5,895 bases of DNA from Methanomicrobiales archaeon (lineage in GTDB: Archaea; Halobacteriota; Methanomicrobia; Methanomicrobiales; JACTUA01), in contig JAJRCM010000077.1 of NCBI GenBank assembly GCA_028678965.1, positions 1-5,895 of the forward strand, given 5' to 3'. The notes beneath the pieces were generated by a model. The model was not told the origin of the DNA. It did not search any database and worked only from the letters and a program-made list of their open reading frames with translations. Below are positions 1-4,710 of this stretch, piece by piece. Position 1 is the first letter of the stretch. Every line of letters starts with the position of its first letter. The position numbers were made by a program, and so were the translations under genes.

Positions 1-814
1 ACCTTCCACCCACTCCTGCCCAGACCACGTGCTGAGTGGCGGACTTTGACACTCTCCTGATCGCGGAACTGACCTGCTCCTTTTGTTGAGCCCAGATCTC
101 TGCTGCCATGCCCTTCACCCCATCCTCCCCTCCAACCTCTCCGGGGTCAGAACAGACCAGCCGGGCAATACGGCGGAGTGCACCATCATAATCGGGGGGC
201 TTCCGGTCAGGGGTTTCACAGGAATACTCCCCAAGGGTGATATAACCTAGCAGAAGGTGGACATCAGCGGTAATGGCAAAGTACTCTGCACTCAGAGTGG
301 TTAACCTCCCGTTCACCGTCAGGTTGCGGACAAAGGAGGGAATGCTCGTGCGAAGGAGCCCGGTATACACAAGATACCCCTTTTGGAGACGGTGAAGATC
401 GGTCAGTCCCTGAAGGGAGTGGAGATCCAGAAGCGGGATGATATCGGTCGTTGTGCTCCCCATATCCACCAGAACTGCTCCTTGGTAGTGGGGAAGAAGG
501 TAGTCTGCGGCGGCAAGCCAATTGGCAGCGGCAAGGGCTGGTACCGGATCCCGATGGAATCGGCCATCTGTCCCATAGAACAGAGCATGAGGAAAGACGT
601 GCTGTACGGTCCGGACAATCCAGTAGATACCCTCCTGTTTACTAACGAAACAGTCAGTAAGTTCTCCCGACATCACCACTGCTGCATCCTCCCCCCTGTA
701 CTGTCCAAGAAGCTCCCCAAGTGGAGCACCGCTCCATAGCGGACAGTAATGGATATGCACACCGTCACTATCTGCAACCTTGAGGTTTGCTCCACCCACA
801 TCGATGCCAATCAT
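1..814 (-). CDS. mfnF: MfnF-like methanofuran biosynthesis enzyme, C-terminus cut by left edge
   Basis: I translated this frame by hand: 271 codons from ATG (814..812), with no stop before the window edge. The protein belongs to the hydantoinase/oxoprolinase-like group of sugar-kinase-fold proteins once annotated as H4MPT-linked C1 transfer pathway protein. In Methanocaldococcus the family was shown to be MfnF, which condenses gamma-glutamyltyramine with the diphosphate of aminomethylfuran-methanol in cytosolic methanofuran synthesis. Visible signatures are IGIDVGGANLK at residues 2-12 (phosphate-1 type loop), SGELTDCF at 49-56, VDMGSTTTDIIP at 116-127 (phosphate-2 type loop), the family-like AEYFAITADVHLLLG at 176-190, and VVWAGVGG at 263-270. 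The family is usually somewhat over 300 residues, so roughly the last 50 are probably off the left edge. The start overlaps the mfnD stop and has no Shine-Dalgarno sequence, so translation is probably coupled. The family call is firm; the exact reaction is inferred from the family and from the mfnD neighbour. Confidence 0.85.
   Translation of the reverse strand, partial: MIGIDVGGANLKVADSDGVHIHYCPLWSGAPLGELLGQYRGEDAAVVMSGELTDCFVSKQEGIYWIVRTVQHVFPHALFYGTDGRFHRDPVPALAAANWLAAADYLLPHYQGAVLVDMGSTTTDIIPLLDLHSLQGLTDLHRLQKGYLVYTGLLRTSIPSFVRNLTVNGRLTTLSAEYFAITADVHLLLGYITLGEYSCETPDRKPPDYDGALRRIARLVCSDPGEVGGEDGVKGMAAEIWAQQKEQVSSAIRRVSKSATQHVVWAGVGGR
811..814 (-). promoter_or_regulatory. ATGA stop/start overlap coupling mfnD to mfnF
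   Basis: On the minus strand the ATG of mfnF (814..812) shares bases with the TGA of mfnD (813..811). The 20 bases before the ATG have no GGAGG-like element. This is the classic arrangement for termination-reinitiation coupling, so the two proteins are probably made in a fixed ratio from one mRNA. Confidence 0.85.
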
Positions 815-1695
815 GATCGGAGAATGTTCCCATATTTCGTGAACCGTACATGTCCTGACAGATGAACCCTCTCTGGCAAATGACCGTGGGAAGCAGCAAT
901 GAGGAGGTCTGCGATCTCCTCCTTCATGACCGCTGCAATACCGATCAGACTGGTGGTCATGCGGGGGTTCACATCGACGACGTACACCCGGTCAGCTACC
1001 ACCACATCCACCCCAGCATATCCCTGGCACCCCAGCACCCCTACTGTTGTTCTCGCGACCTCAACTATCTCCTCAAACCGGGGATGGTCTATAGGGGTCT
1101 CTCCTCCCAGGTACTCAAACCTGCCCCCCTCCATCCTGATATCCTGCCGGTTCAGAGCGAGGGGGAGAGGGGGCTTACCGCTGAAATAGAGGCATGCTTC
1201 ACCCACCACGCGACCGGCAATCAGGCTGACACTCAGATGATCGCCCTCGATAAACTGTTGTCCGAATTCGTCCTCACCGGGAAGATCGGTGGTTAGTCGC
1301 ACCCCGACAGCCCCGCATCCCATCACTGGTTTTACAACTTTTTGCCCGGTGAGAACCTCCCCGGGGACCGAAATGCCATGGGCAGCAAGAATTCTTCCGG
1401 TTTTTAGTTTGTGTGCACAGAGTGCTGCATTCATGCTCCCGCACCCCAGGTTATGGGTATGCTGTTCCAGGATGCGGGTGAACCTTGCCAGAAGGTGATC
1501 AGGGGCGATTACCAGCCCTATGTCACACTGCGGAGCGAGCCGGGTCAGCTCAGTTTCAAAATTATTGCCCTCCGGTACCACCGCCTCGTGCCCGCACCGC
1601 TCAAAACTTCCAGTGAGTACATCGAGCATTGCCTTCCCTTCGGGGGCCAGTGCCGGTTCATGGATAATCGAATATTCCGCGAGCAATGCCTTCAT
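811..1695 (-). CDS. mfnD: ATP-grasp ligase, probable tyramine--L-glutamate ligase MfnD
   Basis: This 294-residue ATP-grasp protein has a pre-ATP-grasp domain at about residues 1-90. The ATP-binding part follows: VVKPVMGCGAVGV at 120-132 with K122 as the likely ATP lysine, then FIEGDHLSVSLIAG at 148-161. The metal-binding end is GYAGVDVVV (225-233) and VYVVDVNPRMTTS (237-249), where D241, N243 and R245 fit the Mg-ATP site. Known MfnD joins the gamma-carboxyl of glutamate to tyramine using ATP, giving gamma-glutamyltyramine for methanofuran. The adjacent, overlapping mfnF supports this over another ATP-grasp amide ligase, since sequence motifs alone would not fix the substrate. The start is ATG at 1695..1693; the only SD-like bases upstream (AGGT) sit just one base from it, too close to be a standard site. 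The gene is divergent from surE across 81 bp. Nothing looks broken. Confidence 0.8.
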   Translation of the reverse strand: MKALLAEYSIIHEPALAPEGKAMLDVLTGSFERCGHEAVVPEGNNFETELTRLAPQCDIGLVIAPDHLLARFTRILEQHTHNLGCGSMNAALCAHKLKTGRILAAHGISVPGEVLTGQKVVKPVMGCGAVGVRLTTDLPGEDEFGQQFIEGDHLSVSLIAGRVVGEACLYFSGKPPLPLALNRQDIRMEGGRFEYLGGETPIDHPRFEEIVEVARTTVGVLGCQGYAGVDVVVADRVYVVDVNPRMTTSLIGIAAVMKEEIADLLIAASHGHLPERVHLSGHVRFTKYGNILRS

Positions 1696-1776
1696 TACCT
1701 ATACTTGCGCATACCCGCTCTTGACCCTGATGGTGATCATCTATTTTTCTGATGACCGCACATAGTCTCCGGGAGA
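1696..1776. promoter_or_regulatory. Divergent intergenic region, mfnD and surE promoters
   Basis: This 81-bp gap must hold the start signals for both divergent genes. The only clearly AT-rich piece is CTATTTTTCT at 1741-1750, centred about 31 bases before the surE ATG, which is near the distance expected for a TATA box of a leaderless or very short-leader transcript. Read on the minus strand the same tract (AAAAATAG) is about 50 bases before the mfnD ATG and could serve that gene with a short leader. Neither matches the TTTATATA consensus well. The bases GGGAG at 1771-1775 lie only one base before the surE ATG, too close for a normal Shine-Dalgarno site. Confidence 0.4.
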
Positions 1777-2568
1777 ATGAAACCACGGATATTGCTCACC
1801 AACGATGATGGGATCTCATCAGCCGGCCTCTGGGCGGCCTATCATGCGCTCTCCCCTCTCGCTGAGGTTACCATCGTGGCACCTGCAGCACAGCAGAGTG
1901 CGGTAGGCCGATCGATCTCCATATTCGAACCCATCCGCGCTGATGAGGTCACTATCAACGGTGTTCGGGCTATCTCAGTCAGTGGAAAGCCCACCGATGC
2001 GGTTATTATCGGCCTGTTTGCCCTCCATCTCGACCCCGTACTGGTGGTTAGTGGCATCAATATTGGGGAGAACCTTTCTTACGAATCGATCATGACTTCG
2101 GGCACGGTCGGGGCAGCACTGGAAGCATCAAACCAGGGGGCACGAGCAGTCGCGTTCTCTCTCCAGGTGGAGGACCAGGGGGATAAATTTGAAGATCCAA
2201 GGTTCTACCGGCGCAGTTTTGACCAGGCCGCTGACGTAGTACGGGATATCTGCCAGAAACTGCTCCGTTATGGATTCCCCCCTCATGCCGATGTCATCAA
2301 TGTCAACATCCCTTCGGTCGTCAAGAGAGGGTACGAGATCACCCGACTGGCACCCAAACTGTTCAAAACCGGTGTTGAAAAGCGTCTCGATCCACGTGGG
2401 AGGCCGTACTACTGGATCAATGGGCCGCTTCAAGCCGACGCTGATGAAGGGACTGATGTGTATGCAGTCGCAAGGGGAGCAATTTCCATCACCCCCATCA
2501 CCCTGGATTGTACGGCGTTCCCCGCGAACGAATCCCTCCGTCAGCTCTTCTGTTCACCCCAGCAGTAA
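1777..2568 (+). CDS. surE: 5'/3'-nucleotidase SurE
   Basis: SurE is a metal-dependent phosphatase that removes phosphate from nucleoside 5'- and 3'-monophosphates in the cytosol. At 263 residues this protein is of normal family length and has the full signature set. LLTNDDGISSAG at residues 6-17 gives the metal-binding aspartates D10 and D11. S41 lies in APAAQQSAVGRS (35-46). VVSGINIGENLS (90-101) gives N95, the other expected metal ligand, and TSGTVGAALEA follows at 107-117. Spacing between these matches known SurE proteins, so the enzyme should be active. The ATG at 1777 is chosen because it places TNDDG at the usual distance from the N-terminus. rpiA follows 38 bp downstream on the same strand, suggesting co-transcription and a link between nucleotide dephosphorylation and pentose-phosphate supply. 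Confidence 0.95.
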   Translation: MKPRILLTNDDGISSAGLWAAYHALSPLAEVTIVAPAAQQSAVGRSISIFEPIRADEVTINGVRAISVSGKPTDAVIIGLFALHLDPVLVVSGINIGENLSYESIMTSGTVGAALEASNQGARAVAFSLQVEDQGDKFEDPRFYRRSFDQAADVVRDICQKLLRYGFPPHADVINVNIPSVVKRGYEITRLAPKLFKTGVEKRLDPRGRPYYWINGPLQADADEGTDVYAVARGAISITPITLDCTAFPANESLRQLFCSPQQ

Positions 2569-2589
2569 CCCGCATCACATCCTTGATAT

Positions 2590-2595
2590 GGAGGG
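2590..2595 (+). promoter_or_regulatory. Ribosome binding site deciding the rpiA start
   Basis: GGAGGG lies 11 bases before ATG 2607. It supports this internal start rather than an upstream ATG at 2508 in the same frame, which would overlap surE and add 33 residues absent from the RpiA family. Confidence 0.7.
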
Positions 2596-2606
2596 AAAGT
2601 AACCAT

Positions 2607-3305
2607 ATGGATGTGCAGCCTCCATCAGCCCTTGATTTAAAGAGAGCGGCCGGATTCAAGGCCGTCAATCTTGTGGAAGACGGGATGAACATTGGCCTGG
2701 GAACAGGTTCCACTGTCCACTTTGCGTTGGAGCGATTAGCCGAAAGAGTCCACGAGGGGCTCCACATTAAAGGAGTCCCTACCTCTCTGCATACCGAATT
2801 CCTCGCACGGCGTCTTGGGATCCCGCTCACCACACTGGATGAAGTCGATCTTCTCAATCTGGCAATTGATGGTGCAGACCAGGTGGATCAAAGTGGCTAC
2901 CTGATCAAAGGGCGCGGGGCCGCCCTTACCAGGGAGAAATGCGTGGCGGATGCGTCAAAATTTTTAATCATCGTGGTGAGCGAGGAGAAGTTGACCGATC
3001 GACTCTCAGGCCCGATTCCTGTGGAGGTCCTGCCCTTTGCCCGCGGGCATGTGGCCCGTGCCATCCGCCGCATGGGGGGCACAGCAGTCCTGAGGGAGGG
3101 GGCGGATAGGGATGGTCCAGTTATCACTGATAATGGAAATTTCATACTTGATTGCACCTTTCCCTCTATCGCGGACCCACCTGTACTGGAGGAGGCTATT
3201 GAGCAGATACCTGGCGTTATTTCCTGTGGGTTATTTACGGCATTTACAAAAAAGACCGTCGTAATCGTGGGTCAATCATCCGGTGTAGAGGTACGATCAT
3301 TTTGA
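2607..3305 (+). CDS. rpiA: Ribose-5-phosphate isomerase A
   Basis: RpiA interconverts ribose 5-phosphate and ribulose 5-phosphate. In methanogens, which generally lack the oxidative pentose pathway, it typically turns ribulose 5-phosphate from the reverse ribulose-monophosphate route into ribose for nucleotides. From ATG 2607 the protein is 232 residues, close to typical RpiA. Motifs are NIGLGTGSTVHFA at 28-40 (phosphate loop), DGADQVD at 88-94, LIKGRGAALTREKCVA at 99-114, PVEVLPFA, and TDNGNFILDC near the C-terminal part. D88, D91, K101 and E110 align with the E. coli active-site residues D81, D84, K94 and E103 at a constant offset of seven. Gln92 sits where E. coli has Glu in DGADE. The gene follows surE and converges on the downstream regulator, overlapping it by 9 bp. 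Confidence 0.96.
   Translation: MDVQPPSALDLKRAAGFKAVNLVEDGMNIGLGTGSTVHFALERLAERVHEGLHIKGVPTSLHTEFLARRLGIPLTTLDEVDLLNLAIDGADQVDQSGYLIKGRGAALTREKCVADASKFLIIVVSEEKLTDRLSGPIPVEVLPFARGHVARAIRRMGGTAVLREGADRDGPVITDNGNFILDCTFPSIADPPVLEEAIEQIPGVISCGLFTAFTKKTVVIVGQSSGVEVRSF
3248..3253 (-). terminator. Candidate T-tract terminator for the regulator gene, inside rpiA
   Basis: Six adenines on the plus strand give a minus-strand TTTTTT tract 44 bases past the regulator's TGA. Archaeal RNA polymerase stops at oligo-U tracts without needing a hairpin. The tract codes for a Thr-Lys-Lys-Thr stretch of rpiA, so it may simply be coding sequence; no better signal is present nearby. Confidence 0.35.
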
Positions 3306-3674
3306 GATGGTCTCACGGAGCTCCTGGATAAGATCCAGCTGATATTTCGCTTCCTTCTTTTTTTCCGCTTCAATAATCCCCATAATCTCCGCGATCGTCC
3401 GGGTAAGACGATATATCTTCACCGGCCTCCCTTTGCTCTCTGTCTTCTTCGCCTTGCTGCGTATCCATTCGACGCCTCTGAGCTGCCGCATTGCCATGCT
3501 CACCTCAGGCTGGCGGAGATCAGTACCTCGTTCGATCATCCGGGAAGTCGCTTCATCGGTAGTGGAAAGGTAAACGAGCACCCGGGCAACGTTGCGCTTC
3601 AGGCCAAGCCCGATAAAGAGGTTGATGATTTTTTCTTCCTTGTCGGTGAGGGTTAAATAATTGGAAGGTTCCAC
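3297..3674 (-). CDS. Winged-helix transcriptional regulator (ArsR/TrmB-like)
   Basis: This is a 125-residue protein that I recognise only at the fold level. Residues 10-40 are helical. A helix-turn-helix fits ATSRMIERGTDLRQPEVSMA onwards (42-71), including the MarR/TrmB-like DLRQPEVSMAMRQL recognition helix. The wing fits KGRPVKIYRLT at 81-91. Residues about 94-124 are rich in Glu and Lys (AEIMGIIEAEKKKEAKY), probably a C-terminal dimerising helix. No ligand-binding domain and no metal-binding Cys cluster are present. The start is GTG at 3674..3672, chosen because AGGAGTGA lies just upstream. The gene is downstream of tbp on the same strand but separated by 115 AT-rich bases with its own candidate TATA box, so it is probably an independent unit. 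Palindromes in that spacer suggest autoregulation; target genes are unknown. Confidence 0.8.
   Translation of the reverse strand: MEPSNYLTLTDKEEKIINLFIGLGLKRNVARVLVYLSTTDEATSRMIERGTDLRQPEVSMAMRQLRGVEWIRSKAKKTESKGRPVKIYRLTRTIAEIMGIIEAEKKKEAKYQLDLIQELRETISK
3303..3315. repeat. Small inverted repeat at the rpiA stop codon
   Basis: TGAGA (3303-3307) and TCTCA (3311-3315) are perfect 5-bp arms around the loop TGG, and the left arm begins with the rpiA TGA. It lies in the convergent junction, just inside the end of the regulator coding region, with an 8-bp palindrome GGAGCTCC at 3317-3324 next to it. It may form a weak hairpin at the 3' end of either transcript, or be chance. Confidence 0.35.
3358..3364 (+). 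terminator. Candidate T-tract terminator for rpiA, inside the regulator gene
   Basis: Seven consecutive T residues, within the T-rich stretch 3351-3364, start 53 bases past the rpiA stop. A U-tract of this length is a plausible archaeal terminator. It is also the antisense of Lys codons in the regulator, so the role is inferred from position only. Confidence 0.4.
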
Positions 3675-3678
3675 CCTT

Positions 3679-3686
3679 TCACTCCT
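3679..3686 (-). promoter_or_regulatory. Shine-Dalgarno site for the GTG start of the regulator
   Basis: On the minus strand AGGAGTGA (3686..3679) is close to the archaeal AGGAGGTGA consensus and lies four bases before the GTG at 3674. It is one of the clearest ribosome binding sites in the window and decides this non-ATG start. Confidence 0.75.
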
Positions 3687-3688
3687 GG

Positions 3689-3713
3689 ATTATTATATTT
3701 TCTTTTTAATAAT
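3689..3713. repeat. AT-rich inverted repeat before the regulator, possible operator
   Basis: ATTATTA (3689-3695) is the exact reverse complement of TAATAAT (3707-3713), separated by 11 bases. It lies between the candidate TATA box and the Shine-Dalgarno site of the winged-helix gene, where an autoregulator would bind. The low sequence complexity means chance is a real alternative. Confidence 0.35.
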
Positions 3714-3718
3714 AGTTT

Positions 3719-3730
3719 AAAAATATTTTT
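3719..3730. repeat. 12-bp AT palindrome
   Basis: AAAAATATTTTT is a perfect palindrome directly next to the candidate TATA box of the winged-helix gene on its downstream side. It could be an operator half or part of the promoter's melting region; the AT richness limits confidence. Confidence 0.35.
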
Positions 3731-3738
3731 GTATAAAG
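3731..3738 (-). promoter_or_regulatory. Candidate TATA box for the winged-helix regulator
   Basis: CTTTATAC on the minus strand resembles archaeal box A. It predicts transcription start near 3709 and a leader of about 35 bases that contains the AGGAGTGA ribosome site. This fits a leadered transcript separate from tbp. Confidence 0.5.
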
Positions 3739-3781
3739 CCCTGTACTTCAAAATCGCATTTTTAATGGTGATAAAAGAAGT

Positions 3782-3787
3782 AAAAAA
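3782..3787 (-). terminator. T-tract terminator after tbp
   Basis: Just past the tbp TGA (3792..3790) the minus strand reads TTTTTT, followed soon after by CTTCTTTT. Clustered T-tracts right after a stop codon are the usual intrinsic terminator of archaea. They should separate tbp from the regulator gene downstream. Confidence 0.55.
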
Positions 3788-3789
3788 TT

Positions 3790-4350
3790 TCAGAGAAGTC
3801 CCAAGTTGGAGAGATCAGAAAGGATTTTCTGGACAGCCTTTTTGGCATCCTCCGGTTTCTTCCCACCAGTAATAATCAGTTTTCCTGATCCGAAAAGCAG
3901 AACCACAACTTTTGGCTCCTCTAGACGGTACACAAGCCCCGGGAACTGCTCGGGTTCATATTCAATACGCTCAAGATTGAATCCTACCGCGATTTTATTC
4001 AGGTTGATAGGAGTATGCAGGTCAGCGGAGGTGACGATGTTCTGGATCTTATAGGTGAGCTTTTCCGGTATCTTGATACCGAGGGATCGGAGCTGGTTCC
4101 CCAGTATCTCAAGACCCTTTCCCAGGCTTTCAATACTCTTTGCTCCGGTCAGAACCAATTTTCCAGATCCGAAAACGAGCGCTGCAATCTTTGGATCCTG
4201 CATTCGCAACACGACACCTGGAAATCTCTTCTTATTATATTCTGCGTCAGGAATTTTCGATGCCAGATCTGCCAGATCAAGAGAATCGCTGACCTTTGCG
4301 GAGGCAACAATATTCTCAATTTTGAGTGATTCTTCCGGTCGCGCACTCAT
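3790..4350 (-). CDS. tbp: TATA-box-binding protein (TBP)
   Basis: TBP is the general transcription factor that binds and bends promoter TATA boxes and recruits TFB and RNA polymerase. At 186 residues it is a typical archaeal TBP made of two direct repeats of about 90 residues. LKIENIVASAKV starts repeat 1 at residue 9 and YKIQNIVTSADL starts repeat 2 at 100. Each repeat has FPG followed 17 residues later by FGSGKL: F43/F60 and F136/F153, the two phenylalanine pairs that wedge into DNA. Repeat 1 reads ALVFGSGKLVLTG and repeat 2 LLFGSGKLIITG. No acidic C-terminal tail is present; the protein ends LSNLGLL. ATG 4350 gives the standard N-terminus. No Shine-Dalgarno precedes it, and a TATA box 24-31 bases upstream indicates a leaderless mRNA. 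A T-tract follows the stop. Confidence 0.97.
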   Translation of the reverse strand: MSARPEESLKIENIVASAKVSDSLDLADLASKIPDAEYNKKRFPGVVLRMQDPKIAALVFGSGKLVLTGAKSIESLGKGLEILGNQLRSLGIKIPEKLTYKIQNIVTSADLHTPINLNKIAVGFNLERIEYEPEQFPGLVYRLEEPKVVVLLFGSGKLIITGGKKPEDAKKAVQKILSDLSNLGLL

Positions 4351-4351
4351 G

Positions 4352-4360
4352 TTTATAAAT
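4352..4360. promoter_or_regulatory. TATA-like palindrome abutting the tbp start codon
   Basis: TTTATAAAT, with the perfect 8-bp palindrome TTTATAAA at 4352-4359, ends one base before the tbp ATG and overlaps the predicted start site. Its position is wrong for driving tbp itself. A TBP molecule bound here could block initiation, which would make it an autoregulatory site, but this is only inferred from position. Confidence 0.35.
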
Positions 4361-4373
4361 AGCTTTTGGACAG

Positions 4374-4381
4374 TATATAAA
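4374..4381 (-). promoter_or_regulatory. Proximal TATA box of tbp
   Basis: The minus strand reads TTTATATA, an exact archaeal box A, centred 27-28 bases before the A of the tbp ATG. That spacing puts the transcription start on or within a base or two of the ATG, matching the lack of a ribosome site and predicting leaderless translation. Confidence 0.75.
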
Positions 4382-4410
4382 CAGTTGGATAGCGATGTTC
4401 AGGCTATATT

Positions 4411-4420
4411 CTATATAAAG
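4411..4420 (-). promoter_or_regulatory. Distal TATA box upstream of tbp
   Basis: The minus strand reads CTTTATATAG, another near-perfect box A, 38 bases upstream of the proximal one. It would start transcription near 4390 with a leader of about 40 bases. It may be a second tbp promoter, a decoy, or, read in the other direction (TATATAAAG), a start for plus-strand RNA into the gap. Confidence 0.45.
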
Positions 4421-4514
4421 AAATTGAATCCATCAGAAGGTTCTGCTACCTAAATGGCGAGTTTGGGACGGTAATCCTTCGCTGAACCCGATGCCTCATG
4501 GGGGGCTTGCATGC

Positions 4515-4531
4515 ATAATGGACCCCATTAT
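4515..4531. repeat. Hairpin-forming inverted repeat ATAATGG-acc-CCATTAT
   Basis: Perfect 7-bp arms (4515-4521 and 4525-4531) surround a 3-base loop, with the palindrome TGCATGCA immediately to the left. It lies in the gap between tbp and the transporter remnant and coincides with the TAA of a small minus-strand ORF. It could be a repressor operator or an RNA hairpin. No T-run follows it on either strand, so an intrinsic terminator is unlikely. Confidence 0.45.
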
Positions 4532-4689
4532 CCAATTTGGGCTAACTGCTGCTTATTGTCCTTAGATATATTCGTTGCTGCGGCGTGCAAGCACATAATT
4601 CGTGATGAACTCAAATCAATAAGTCTTCGATCGATAACTGCCGGTTTCCTTTCCATCGCAATACCGTTTGCATTTGCATATCCCGGCAT
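4528..4689 (-). CDS. Unrecognised 53-codon ORF, doubtful
   Basis: ATG at 4689..4687 to TAA at 4530..4528 gives a 53-residue hydrophilic peptide with a basic middle (MERKPAVIDRRLIDLSSS) and no membrane segment or motif I know. It starts directly after a TAA in the frame that the decayed transporter shifts into, and it lacks a Shine-Dalgarno. It may be remnant sequence or chance; a 60-codon ORF overlaps it on the other strand. Listed so that the stretch is not left blank. Confidence 0.15.
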   Translation of the reverse strand: MPGYANANGIAMERKPAVIDRRLIDLSSSRIMCLHAAATNISKDNKQQLAQIG

Positions 4690-4710
4690 TTAAGAAAGTA
4701 CTGAACATAC

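Larger units (their letters stand above)
4351..4710. other. Gene-poor spacer between tbp and the transporter remnant
   Basis: The part near tbp holds three TATA-like elements. Beyond about 4440 I see no tRNA, no recognisable protein and no insertion-sequence ends. The stretch has open frames of 53 codons (minus) and 60 codons (plus, 4511-4693), neither with a ribosome site or a family I recognise, and several short palindromes: TGCATGCA at 4508-4515, the hairpin at 4515-4531 and TCGATCGA at 4627-4634. It most likely includes the eroded 3' end of the transporter gene plus the tbp upstream region. Confidence 0.5.

Noticed and set aside
264..739. ORFs on both strands within 264-739
   Set aside because: All are out of frame with the open mfnF reading frame, which carries clear family motifs through the same stretch.
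1161..1173. G-rich run GGGGGAGAGGGGG as a quadruplex
   Set aside because: There are only two long G-runs with no further runs close by, and it codes for a Pro/Leu-rich stretch of mfnD on the other strand.
862..1296. Long plus-strand ORF (144 codons) antisense to mfnD
   Set aside because: It lies wholly inside mfnD, has no recognisable domain or ribosome site, and is the kind of open frame expected opposite a GC-rich gene. The same applies to the overlapping plus ORFs at 899-1189, 1289-1498, 1411-1752 and 1520-1765.
2508..2606. Upstream ATG extending rpiA by 33 residues
   Set aside because: It would overlap the end of surE, the extra residues are not part of RpiA, and a GGAGGG site sits properly before ATG 2607.
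4441..4510. Possible tRNA-like segment
   Set aside because: The minus strand has GGTTCAGCGAAGG, but no matching T-arm, acceptor stem or anticodon arm could be folded.
4602..4608. GTGATGA, a possible box C of a C/D-box guide RNA
   Set aside because: No CTGA box D is found at the expected 40-60 base distance; the next is at 4701, too far away.
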